Part shown: piece after piece, positions 40,046 to 47,784 of the stretch
Numbering within the stretch: the stretch's first letter is position 1
Layout: each line of letters opens with the position of its first letter
Assembly: GCA_030428105.1 (NCBI GenBank)
Contig: JAUIBE010000008.1
Span: forward strand, 1 to 64,000
DNA: 64,000 bases
Direction of reading: 5' to 3'
Origin: Gammaproteobacteria bacterium
Lineage (GTDB): Bacteria > Pseudomonadota > Gammaproteobacteria > Xanthomonadales > SZUA-36
Notes under the pieces: generated by a model
What the model saw: only the letters and a program-made list of their open reading frames with translations
Database searches by the model: none
Told to the model about the DNA's origin: nothing
Program-made: the position numbers and the translations under genes

Positions 40046-40375
40046 GTAGCCGGGCTCCGGGCGTTAAGGACACCGCACTTGCGGTCTCATTGTTCATTTT
40101 GGGAGACGCCAATCTGCCGCTGCACAGCTTCGGGCAGGTTACCGAAGGCTAATGGAACGGCCCGTTGCATAAAACTCGTAAATTTACGGATAGCGGTGAA
40201 CCGAAATTTCCGTGGTGTCGGGCGAACGCGCATTGTTGGTAGACTGGGATTTTCCCGAATGGAATCATCCTCGCCAACAGCGGCATAATGCGTTGCGCGT
40301 CGGCCACGGTTCGAGTTTGGCGTTCGAGTTCGACGCTCGAGTTCGGTCGGCGGACCGGCGATCAAGGAGACCCAA
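40046..40375. promoter_or_regulatory. Gene-free 330-bp divergent control region with a 12-bp palindrome
   Basis: This stretch separates the purine operon (minus) from the DUF3300 gene (plus) and shows no convincing gene. It holds a perfect palindrome CGTAAATTTACG at 40177-40188, about 130 bases before the Tsx-like start, and three close copies of a TTCGAGTT/CTCGAGTT motif around 40310-40348. No sequence matching the classical PurR box was seen and no purine riboswitch core was found. The palindrome is the best operator candidate. Confidence 0.4.
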
Positions 40376-41686
40376 ATGCAAAAATCCCGGATTTCAATCG
40401 TAGTTTCCCTGGCATTGCTGGGCGTGGCCGGGGGGCAGTCCTTCAGCCATGCCGGCCTGGCAGCGCCGAGCAGGGCCTTCCTGCAGGCCGAATCCGACGC
40501 CCCTGCGGCGGCTGAGCCGGCCGCGCAGGAAGCCGCTGCGCCTGAAGCGGCTACACCATCGGCCAGTGCGTTTTCTACCGCCCAGCTTGAACAGCTCGTG
40601 GCGCCGATCGCCCTGTACCCCGATGCCTTGTTGATGCAGATCCTGATGGCTTCGACCTATCCGCTGGAGGTGGTGGAAGCCGATCGCTACGTGAAGAAAA
40701 ACCCCGAGGTGAAAGACGAGGCCCTGGATGAAGCGCTGAAAGAGAAGGACTGGGACCCTAGCGTGAAGTCGCTGTGCAAGCTTCCCGATGTGCTCAAGCA
40801 GATGAGCGAAAACCTCGATTGGACCCAGGACCTGGGCGATGCGGTGTTGGGCCAGAAAAACGAGTTGATGGACACCGTCCAGAAAATGCGCGGCCTGGCC
40901 CATGACGCCGGCAACCTGGAAACCACCGAGCAGCAGACGGTGACCCAGCAGGAAGACAAGATCATCGTGATCGAGTCCAGCGATCCCGAGGTGGTTTACG
41001 TTCCCAGCTATTCGCCCACCGTGGTTTACGCCGGGTGGGGCTACCCCAGCTACTACTACCCGCCGATGTACCCCTACTATCCGCCGGGCTACGGTTTCAT
41101 CTCCTTCAGCTTTGGCGTAGCTATGGGCGCGGCGATCTGGGGTGGCTGCAACTGGGGCTGGGGACACTCGGATATCGACATCGATATCAATCGTTACAAC
41201 GAATTCAACCGCAACACCGACCTCGATTTCGACCGCAACCGGATCGACCAGCGCGGTTCACGTGATGGCAAGGCCAATTGGCAACATGACAGCTCGCACC
41301 GCAAGGGCGTGAACTATCGTGATTCCAACGTGGCCCAGCAGTTTGGCGGCCGTGAAGGTTCCAGCCGGGTAACCCGCGACCAGGCGCGTGGCAGGGCCAC
41401 AGCGTCCACCGGAGCGCGCACGCCGTCCACGAGCAACCGGGCACTGAATCGCGATGTGGCATCGCCAAGAACATCGAACGCAGCCTCTGGCCTGAGCGAC
41501 CGGGCGGGTTCGGGCGCGCGTTCTTCCAACTACGATTTCAACCGGTCTTCAAGCAACCGCAGCTCAGCCTTGAGTGGCTCGCGCAGCCCGTCGATTGACA
41601 GACGCTCGAGCTATCGCGGCGCATCCAGCCGCGGTACGCGTTCATTCGGAGGCAGCCGCGGTGGCGGTCGCCCACGTCGCAGGTAA
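40376..41686 (+). CDS. DUF3300 exported protein
   Basis: The 436-residue protein has a signal peptide and an Ala/Glu/Pro-rich linker. The DUF3300 core is LVAPIALYPDALLMQILMAS and VVEADRYVKKNPEVKDEALD, with later blocks EVVYVPSYSPTVVYAGW and YYYPPMYPYYPP. The C-terminal third is disordered, rich in Ser, Arg and Gly. Function is unknown; family members are exported and usually lie next to DUF2950, as here. AAGGAG precedes the start. The DUF2950 gene begins 17 bases after the stop, so the two form an operon. Confidence 0.9.
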   Translation: MQKSRISIVVSLALLGVAGGQSFSHAGLAAPSRAFLQAESDAPAAAEPAAQEAAAPEAATPSASAFSTAQLEQLVAPIALYPDALLMQILMASTYPLEVVEADRYVKKNPEVKDEALDEALKEKDWDPSVKSLCKLPDVLKQMSENLDWTQDLGDAVLGQKNELMDTVQKMRGLAHDAGNLETTEQQTVTQQEDKIIVIESSDPEVVYVPSYSPTVVYAGWGYPSYYYPPMYPYYPPGYGFISFSFGVAMGAAIWGGCNWGWGHSDIDIDINRYNEFNRNTDLDFDRNRIDQRGSRDGKANWQHDSSHRKGVNYRDSNVAQQFGGREGSSRVTRDQARGRATASTGARTPSTSNRALNRDVASPRTSNAASGLSDRAGSGARSSNYDFNRSSSNRSSALSGSRSPSIDRRSSYRGASSRGTRSFGGSRGGGRPRRR

Positions 41687-41703
41687 TGACAGGAGTTATG
41701 CAG

Positions 41704-42681
41704 ATGATCCCCAATATCAAGCCATGGAAGACTGGCCTGTCGGCGCTGGCGTGCGTCCTGCTGCTTACGGCTTGCGAGCAAGCGCCCGCGCCTGAAGCAG
41801 CACCAACGGAAACAGAGTCTTCGTCCGGCCAGGTGGTGTTCGACACACCCGGCGCCGCGATTGACGAAATGGTCGTGCTGATCGAGGAACTGGATGACGC
41901 CCGCATCGAAGCGGTGTTTGGCGAGGGATCCCTGGATCTGTTCCGTTCCGGAGATGACGAGGCCGATCACGAAGACATCGAGCGCATTCGCCAGATGATC
42001 AAGACGGATGTGGCCTTCGATGAGTATGACGAAAACACCCTGGTTGCCCAATTTGGCGAATCGCTGTGGCCCTGGCCCATTCCGTTGGTGCGCGACGGCG
42101 ATGGCTGGCGCTTTGACACGCCTGCGGGTCGCGACGAGTTGCTCAACCGCCGGATTGGCCGCAATGAACTATGGACGCTGACTGCTTTGCATGAGCTGGT
42201 CGAGGCGCAGCGCGAGTACTACTTCATGGCGCCCGAGGGTTCGCCGGCCTATGCGGCAAGGTTTCTTAGCAGCGAAGGCAGTCGCGATGGGCTTTACTGG
42301 GACACTGCCGAAGACGAGGAGCCCAGCCCGCTGGGCGGGTTATTGGCTGAGTCCGATGCGAGACACGCCGAAGAGCCCCAGCCGTTTCACGGCTACCTGT
42401 ACCGCATTCTCACCGCGCAGGGAGAAAGCGCACCTGGTGGCGCGCGAGACTACAACGACGAAAATGGCAACTTGACCGGTGGATTCGCGGTGATCGCCCG
42501 GCCAGCCAAGTACGGCAACTCAGGCGTGATGACCTTCATCACCAACCACCGTGGCCTGGTTTACCAGAAAGACCTGGGCGCGGACACTGAGCAGCTGGCT
42601 GAAGAAATCGTCAGCTTCGACCCGGACGAGACCTGGGCGCCCACGCCGGACACGCTGGAAGATTCGCACCTGCTCGAATAG
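41704..42681 (+). CDS. DUF2950 lipoprotein
   Basis: The 325-residue protein has a lipobox (LLLTAC-E) near residue 24, so it is likely an envelope lipoprotein. The DUF2950 body is visible in DTPGAAIDEMVVLIEE, DRDG-like LVRDGDGWRFDTPAGRDE, HGYLYRILTAQG and GGFAVIARPAKYGNSGVMTF. ATG 41704 fits the AGGAG site eight bases upstream best; 41698 and 41686 are too close to it or overlap it. The function of the family is unknown, but the DUF3300-DUF2950 pair is widely conserved. Confidence 0.9.
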   Translation: MIPNIKPWKTGLSALACVLLLTACEQAPAPEAAPTETESSSGQVVFDTPGAAIDEMVVLIEELDDARIEAVFGEGSLDLFRSGDDEADHEDIERIRQMIKTDVAFDEYDENTLVAQFGESLWPWPIPLVRDGDGWRFDTPAGRDELLNRRIGRNELWTLTALHELVEAQREYYFMAPEGSPAYAARFLSSEGSRDGLYWDTAEDEEPSPLGGLLAESDARHAEEPQPFHGYLYRILTAQGESAPGGARDYNDENGNLTGGFAVIARPAKYGNSGVMTFITNHRGLVYQKDLGADTEQLAEEIVSFDPDETWAPTPDTLEDSHLLE

Positions 42682-42695
42682 GGCAGGGCCGGAAC

Positions 42696-43514
42696 TCAGA
42701 ACTTCTGCGGTACGTACTTGAAGGCGGTGCCTGGGTCGGTGTAATCGCCCTTCTCCTGGCGCTCGGGCAGTTCCACCGTCTCAGGGGGCAGCGCTTCGTA
42801 GGGAATGGCGCTTAGCAGGTGGCTGATCAGGTTCAGCCGGGCGCGCCGCTTGTCGTCGCTGGGAACCACGTACCACGGCGCGAAACCCGAGTCAGTTTCG
42901 CGGAACATTTCATCGCGAGCGCGCGAGTAGTCGTACCAGCGGCTGTACGACTTGAGGTCCATTGGCGACAGCTTCCAGGTTTTGCGCCCATCATCAATTC
43001 TCGAAGTAAGCCTGCGGGTTTGTTCCTCCGCGCTCACTTCCAGCCAGTACTTGATCAGGATGATGCCCGAATTGACCATCGCTTTTTCAAACAGCGGGAT
43101 GAGATTGAGGAACTGCTTTGATTCCTCTTCGCTGCAGAACCCCATCACCCTTTCAACACCGGCGCGGTTATACCAGCTGCGGTCGAAAATGGTGATTTCC
43201 CCGGCAGCGGGAAAATGCTGCATGTAGCGCTGCATGTACATCTGGGATTTTTCGCGCTCGGTAGGCGCGGGAAGCGCCACCACCCGGAACACCCGCGGGC
43301 TCACGCGCTCGGTAATGGCCTTGATGGAGCCGCCCTTGCCGGCGGTATCGCGGCCCTCGAAGACGATGCACACCTTTAACCCGGCATGCACCACCCACTG
43401 CTGCAGTTTGACCAGTTCGATGTGAAGCTTTTTCAGCGCCTTTTCGTATGGCTTGCGACCCAGCTTGTCGGGCTTGCCGTGCTTGTCACCTTTGCCGCTA
43501 GTTTTTTTGCTCAT
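42696..43514 (-). CDS. ppk2: Polyphosphate kinase 2 (PPK2)
   Basis: The 272-residue PPK2 uses polyphosphate to phosphorylate nucleoside mono- or diphosphates, or runs in reverse. Walker A is FEGRDTAGKGG (K60) and the Walker B region is ITIFDRSWYNRAGVERVMGF (D111, R112). The lid RLTSRIDDGRKTWKLSPMD completes the fold. A lysine-rich N terminus precedes the domain. Its start overlaps the end of an 88-codon gene by 17 bases, so the two are translated together. Upstream on the same strand are a solute-binding protein and a phosphate-type porin. Confidence 0.95.
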   Translation of the reverse strand: MSKKTSGKGDKHGKPDKLGRKPYEKALKKLHIELVKLQQWVVHAGLKVCIVFEGRDTAGKGGSIKAITERVSPRVFRVVALPAPTEREKSQMYMQRYMQHFPAAGEITIFDRSWYNRAGVERVMGFCSEEESKQFLNLIPLFEKAMVNSGIILIKYWLEVSAEEQTRRLTSRIDDGRKTWKLSPMDLKSYSRWYDYSRARDEMFRETDSGFAPWYVVPSDDKRRARLNLISHLLSAIPYEALPPETVELPERQEKGDYTDPGTAFKYVPQKF

Positions 43515-43764
43515 TCTCCAGTGCCTTCCGGGTGATATGGCTGTACAGGTCGGTGAGCTTGCTGATGAGTGATTCCAACTCGGGATGGCTGCTGCTCATC
43601 GCCGCGGCGTTCCGGCCGTCTTCCAGTATCTTTTTCAGGAACGTCAGGTCGTAGTCGGTTAATTGCTCACCCCTGTCAACGCGTTCCTTCAGTCGCAGGG
43701 CGCGCGGAAGGCGCCAGTTGTTGAGCCTGTCCAACAGCACCTGGATGGTGGCTTGCTCTGTCAT
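43498..43764 (-). CDS. Small helical protein coupled to PPK2
   Basis: The 88-residue protein is predicted mostly helical, beginning MTEQATIQVLLDRLNNWRLP and ending ARK-like ITRKALENEQKN. Its 3' end overlaps the ppk2 start by 17 bases. The ATG lacks a close ribosome site (GGAG is 19 bases away), so an upstream non-AUG start is possible. I do not recognise a characterised family. The overlap suggests a partner or regulator of PPK2; that is inference. Confidence 0.72.
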   Translation of the reverse strand: MTEQATIQVLLDRLNNWRLPRALRLKERVDRGEQLTDYDLTFLKKILEDGRNAAAMSSSHPELESLISKLTDLYSHITRKALENEQKN

Positions 43765-43828
43765 TTTGTCGTTCGTGGCAATTTCTCCTGGTTCATGGCG
43801 GCTTATTCCGCCCAGGTCTTGTACGCAA

Positions 43829-44875
43829 CTAGTTCTTCTTGAAAATCCGCGTGCAGTCGAATGTCGAGGAATAGGCATTGTGCTGGCACAGCGAGTCGCG
43901 GCCGAATGCATTATCCAGTGCCGCTTCCATCGAGTTGTAAGTTTCGCCTTGCACCTTGAAGTTGACCTCGGTGGTGTTCACCGTGCGGCCCTGCATCCAC
44001 TCGTACTCGGACTGCTCAAGGGCGTACATCGAGCCGCTGTCGGTGGGGATGGCCAGGTCATCCAGGCTGACGCCGTTACGCATCACCACGCTGACGGTGC
44101 CGGCCTGGCCGAAATCGGTGGCCAGCCAGTCCACCTCGATGATTTCGTTGACCGTGCCATCCAGCAACATCGCCCGGTAGGCGGCCTGGAAGTCGGCAAC
44201 GATTTGCTCGGCGTTCGGGTGGTGACGGCCGATGGCCAGGTGCAGGCTGCGGTAGGCCAGCACCGCGGGAAGGGTGAGGAGGTCGCCATCGGTTTCGTCG
44301 GCTTCCAGGCGTTCGCGCGCTTCCAACTCATCCACCAGGGCGACATCGGCGCGTCCCTCGCGCACATGGTCTAGTGATTCGGCGTCACCTTTCGATGCGA
44401 TGGTTTCAAACGAGTCGGCGGCTGCCCTGATTTCGTCGCCGTAGGCATAGCCCGAGACCAGCGCCACGCGCAGACCCGCCAGGTCAGCCGGGGACTCGAT
44501 GGCGCCTTCGAAATCAGCGCCGACCACGGGGACAATGCGGTTGGTCAGGTAGGATTCGGAGAACAGCAGGTACTCTTCGCGCTCGGCGTTGCGCCAGGCT
44601 GCGGCGATGCCATCCACCTCGCCCGACTGCGCCATTTCCAGTACCTTGCTCCAGTCTTCCACCTCCAGGCGGCAACCGTAGCCCGAGCGCTGCAGCGCCT
44701 CGCACACCAGTTCGTGGGCCTTGCCCGTCTGGCCGTAGGGGAGGATGAAAGGCGGCCATTCGTCGTTGGCCAGGGTAATCGGATGAGCGCGGTCCTGGGC
44801 GACGGCGCCGAGCGTGGCGGTGATTGCTACCAGGGCAAAGACGAGGGCTGAAAGGGTTCTTGTTGGCACGGTCAC
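43829..44875 (-). CDS. Family 3-like extracellular solute-binding protein with C-terminal extension
   Basis: The 348-residue exported protein (signal to VAQ-DRA) has the type II periplasmic binding fold: ITLANDEWPPFILPYG, VEDWSKVLEMAQSGEVDGI, LAGLRVALVSGYAYG and GRADVALVDELEARERL. The last 80 or so residues (from MRNGVSLDDLAIP), with paired cysteines near the end, are not part of the usual fold. The start is GTG 44875 or GTG 44869; the second has better spacing from GAGAGA. No ABC permease is nearby, so it may deliver a ligand to another system or act as a sensor. Confidence 0.85.
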   Translation of the reverse strand: MTVPTRTLSALVFALVAITATLGAVAQDRAHPITLANDEWPPFILPYGQTGKAHELVCEALQRSGYGCRLEVEDWSKVLEMAQSGEVDGIAAAWRNAEREEYLLFSESYLTNRIVPVVGADFEGAIESPADLAGLRVALVSGYAYGDEIRAAADSFETIASKGDAESLDHVREGRADVALVDELEARERLEADETDGDLLTLPAVLAYRSLHLAIGRHHPNAEQIVADFQAAYRAMLLDGTVNEIIEVDWLATDFGQAGTVSVVMRNGVSLDDLAIPTDSGSMYALEQSEYEWMQGRTVNTTEVNFKVQGETYNSMEAALDNAFGRDSLCQHNAYSSTFDCTRIFKKN

Positions 44876-44941
44876 ATTCTCTCGGGTTTCGGATCGGGGC
44901 TCATCATATTCAAATTGTACGGTGCTGGTTGCCGGCGCGCA

Positions 44942-46195
44942 TCAGTAAAACCACTGGCCGCGAAACAGCAACATGCGGGTATTGCCGGTGACCCCGTCTT
45001 GCAGCAGGTCGACATCGCCATAGGAAACGCCAACTTTCCACTGGCGGGAAATCCACCAGTTCACGCCGTAGTGCCACTTCTCCAGTTCTCCACCGTCGAT
45101 CGACCGGTCCACAAGGTCGATGCTCGAGTAGCGTGTAACCAACTCGACTGCACCATGCCTGGAGACTGGTGTGACTGGTCCGAATGACCCGGTTGGCCGC
45201 AGGTAGGGGCGGCTCTCGCCGGTCAGCATCCATGAGAGCATCAGGTAGCTGCCGGAAAAACGGGGGTTGCCTTCCTGCGGGGCGCTGGCACGTGCCTGCA
45301 TGTGTTCGGCCACCAACATCAGCGGCCCTTGCTGCCACGCGACATCAATGCCCACCTGGTTGACGTGTTCGGCCGGAAACTCGCCGGTATCAACGAACTT
45401 GTCGGCAACATTGGAGCCTGGCCGGCCGGAAAGTCGGGCCATGCCGGCTTCGGTGCCAGCCTGGCGCCAGCCCAGTCCAACGTGGAGGTAGTTGAGGTTG
45501 TCATCCGACACATGCAGCAACCCGGTAAGCCGTGCTGCATAGTCGTCTCCGGTTTGGCTGAGCGAAGCATCGCCTTCGAGCCAATCGTTAAACAAGCCTG
45601 CCGCCCAGGTCATACGGTCGCCGGCAGCCTGGCCTGAAAGCTTGATGCCCACGCTGCGGGTCACAAAAAACGGCGACAGGATTCGCTCCTGGTTGGGAAA
45701 CAGGATGGACAGGCCGGAGACTTCGTAGGAAAACGGTTGCTTCTGCTTGCCAATGTCGATGTTGACCCTGCCGGCCGGGATTCTGAAGCGGAGGTCGTAG
45801 AGCTGGAACGTGACATCCTCGCGCCGGCGCCTCTCCTGGTAGTCGAGCGCCAACAGGAATTCCCATGCCGGACCGGTCTTTGGACGCAGGTACATGCCCA
45901 CGCGCGCTGCGCGCAAGTCCTGGGTATCGTCTTGCACCCCAACCTGCTCAACGCTTTCAGCGTCCTGTTCGAAGAACGTGTAGTCGCCAACCAGGGCGAT
46001 GAACGGGCGTACCTGGAACCGCTCCCCGTCGTAAGCCAGGGTATCGGGCGGCAGGTCCGCCAGGATGTAGTTCTGCAGGGTCTCCGCGCTTCCTTTCGCG
46101 ACCCTTTCGCCAGGGCCTGCCACGCAGTACGGGCTGATTGCGCCTGCGAGGGTGAGCGCAGCCAGGCGCAAAAACGCGGTGTTGAACAATTTCAT
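44942..46195 (-). CDS. OprO/OprP-family porin
   Basis: The 417-residue outer-membrane protein of the Porin_O_P family has a signal peptide ending CVA-GPG and a barrel with blocks RAARVGMYLRPKTGPAWEF, IDIGKQKQPFSYEVSGLS and LFPNQERILSPFFVTRSVGI. It ends in tyrosine (RGQWFY). OprP/OprO of Pseudomonas are phosphate- and pyrophosphate-selective; whether this one has the arginine ladder cannot be told here. ATG 46195 is chosen for its signal peptide. It is the first gene of a minus-strand run with a solute-binding protein (66-base gap), the 88-aa protein and ppk2. Confidence 0.85.
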   Translation of the reverse strand: MKLFNTAFLRLAALTLAGAISPYCVAGPGERVAKGSAETLQNYILADLPPDTLAYDGERFQVRPFIALVGDYTFFEQDAESVEQVGVQDDTQDLRAARVGMYLRPKTGPAWEFLLALDYQERRRREDVTFQLYDLRFRIPAGRVNIDIGKQKQPFSYEVSGLSILFPNQERILSPFFVTRSVGIKLSGQAAGDRMTWAAGLFNDWLEGDASLSQTGDDYAARLTGLLHVSDDNLNYLHVGLGWRQAGTEAGMARLSGRPGSNVADKFVDTGEFPAEHVNQVGIDVAWQQGPLMLVAEHMQARASAPQEGNPRFSGSYLMLSWMLTGESRPYLRPTGSFGPVTPVSRHGAVELVTRYSSIDLVDRSIDGGELEKWHYGVNWWISRQWKVGVSYGDVDLLQDGVTGNTRMLLFRGQWFY

Positions 46196-46375
46196 GTTGG
46201 TGATGGGCTCACACCATCCACGCAGGCCATCGACGGAAAAATTATTGGCGCAGGGACGCGCCGGAGCAAGTAGTTTTTCTGATATCGCTTCCCCGATGGT
46301 GGGCCTAGAATAAGTAGTCATCAGGTTTCGTTTTATACCGCCGTAACCGCCAATTGCCTGGCGCAGGGAGACCCC

Positions 46376-46663
46376 ATGAAAAAGCTGCTGTTGGTCTGTT
46401 CCATCCTCGGTGCACTGTTCATCAATGACATTGCATTCACCGTTTCCGCTGACGCCGCTACCCAGGGCAGGGAACGGCGCGATGATCGCCGTGATAACCG
46501 CCAGGATTCACGAGAAGACAAGCGCGAGTGCAAGGCGGGTGATGAAAACTCCCGCCCCGAATGTCGCCAGGAGAAGCGTGACAGCAAGCAGGAAGGCCGC
46601 AGTCCGGACGATGAGCCCCCTTCGGGTGGCGAAGGTGATGACGATAAAGGCGCACCTCGCTAG
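46376..46663 (+). CDS. Small exported, highly charged protein
   Basis: The 95-residue protein has a clear signal peptide (MKKLLLVCSILGALFINDIAF, cleavage near ADA-ATQ). The mature part is almost wholly Arg, Asp, Glu, Lys, Gln and Ser with two cysteines (RECKAGDENSRPECRQE). It is expected to be disordered. GGGAG lies six bases before the ATG. No family was recognised. It diverges from the OprO/P gene and is followed 45 bases later by a lone receiver protein. Confidence 0.75.
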   Translation: MKKLLLVCSILGALFINDIAFTVSADAATQGRERRDDRRDNRQDSREDKRECKAGDENSRPECRQEKRDSKQEGRSPDDEPPSGGEGDDDKGAPR

Positions 46664-46708
46664 CGCGACCGCGCCCAGGCGTCGCGGCCCATCCTTTGGA
46701 GCGTAAGG

Positions 46709-47122
46709 GTGGAAAGCCTATATTCCAGTTGCGTCATTGTTGCGGATAGAAACGTTGCTGCCAGCGAAAGCATTCGTGGCCTGCTCGAAAGCGAGTTTCA
46801 GAGTGTTTACCTGGTGGCGGACACGGGTTCGCTGACCACGGGCGCGGAGCGGCTTGCCCCCGACCTGGTTGTGTTGGACCTGTCTTTTGGCGCTGAGAAT
46901 CTTTCCAGCCTGGTCGATCAGATCCACCAGCGCTCACCGCACTCCCACGTGCTGGTGTTAACCCTCAATGATGAAGCCATCGTGGCCCGGTCCACGCTCG
47001 AAGCTGGCGCCGATGCAGTGGTGCTCAAGCGCTGCGCCGGCACCGACCTTTACGAAGCGCTTGCCGCGCTGGGCCGTGGCGAGCGCTACTCTTCCCCGCA
47101 GTTCGAGCACGTGCTCGGCTGA
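46709..47122 (+). CDS. Stand-alone response-regulator receiver domain
   Basis: The 137-residue protein is a CheY-like receiver with phospho-acceptor D57 (PDLVVLDLSFG) and the conserved K107 (AVVLKRC). It has no output domain. The sequence style resembles the receiver of NarL-type regulators. The GTG start has GGAG seven bases upstream. It converges on the NarL-type regulator of the neighbouring two-component pair, so it may share or drain phosphate from the same kinase. Confidence 0.85.
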   Translation: MESLYSSCVIVADRNVAASESIRGLLESEFQSVYLVADTGSLTTGAERLAPDLVVLDLSFGAENLSSLVDQIHQRSPHSHVLVLTLNDEAIVARSTLEAGADAVVLKRCAGTDLYEALAALGRGERYSSPQFEHVLG

Positions 47123-47137
47123 ATTCCGAGCCGCGTT

Positions 47138-47779
47138 TCAGATTTCGTACAAGCCGCTTTCCACGGCGAAACGGATCAGTCCGGCGGTGTTTGAAATATC
47201 CAGCGTCTGCATCATCGAGTACTTGTGGAACTCGACGGTGCGAGGGGATATTTCCAGCTGACGCGCAATTTGCTTGGCGGAAAGGCCATCCACCAGCAAG
47301 CGCAGGATTTCCCGCTGGCGCAGGGTGAGAGACCTGGCGGGGTCCGAGCTTTTACCGGGTTCGCCGCGGAGGTCAGATTTCAAGTCGGCGGCGATCGCTG
47401 AAGATACAAAGGTGCGCCCTGCTGCAGCCGCGCGCACTGCCAACACCAACTCTTCAGCGGCCGAGCTTTTTGCCACGTAGCCGCGCGCGCCGGCATCCAG
47501 GGCGCGGCGCGCATACAGCGCGTTCTGGTGCATGGTGAGAAACACCACCCGGACCTCCGGGTTTTTCTCCTTCAGTTTTTCCAGGGCCTCCAGCCCATTG
47601 AGTTCAGGCATGGTCATGTCGGCGATGATGACGTCGGGATCCAGGGTTTTGGCTGCATCGACCAGCGCCCGGCCGTCCTCAACCACTGCCAGCAGTTCAA
47701 ACTCGTCTTCCAGCAGCAATCGCAAGCCTTCCGCGACAATGCGGTGGTCGTCAGCCAGGAGTAGACGCAGCCGGTCCAT
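47138..47779 (-). CDS. NarL/FixJ-family response regulator
   Basis: The 213-residue regulator has a receiver (ADDH near residue 10, phospho-acceptor D54 in VIIADMTMPELNG, lysine in GYVAKSS) and a LuxR-type helix-turn-helix (about 150-213; LTLRQREILRLLVDGLSAKQ). It starts five bases after the histidine kinase stop, so the pair is cotranscribed. It acts on DNA after phosphorylation by the kinase; target genes are unknown. Confidence 0.94.
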   Translation of the reverse strand: MDRLRLLLADDHRIVAEGLRLLLEDEFELLAVVEDGRALVDAAKTLDPDVIIADMTMPELNGLEALEKLKEKNPEVRVVFLTMHQNALYARRALDAGARGYVAKSSAAEELVLAVRAAAAGRTFVSSAIAADLKSDLRGEPGKSSDPARSLTLRQREILRLLVDGLSAKQIARQLEISPRTVEFHKYSMMQTLDISNTAGLIRFAVESGLYEI

Positions 47780-47784
47780 GGCCT

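Noticed and set aside
40046-40375. Purine riboswitch upstream of the guaD operon
   Set aside because: No conserved purine-aptamer core or stem pattern could be seen on the minus strand.
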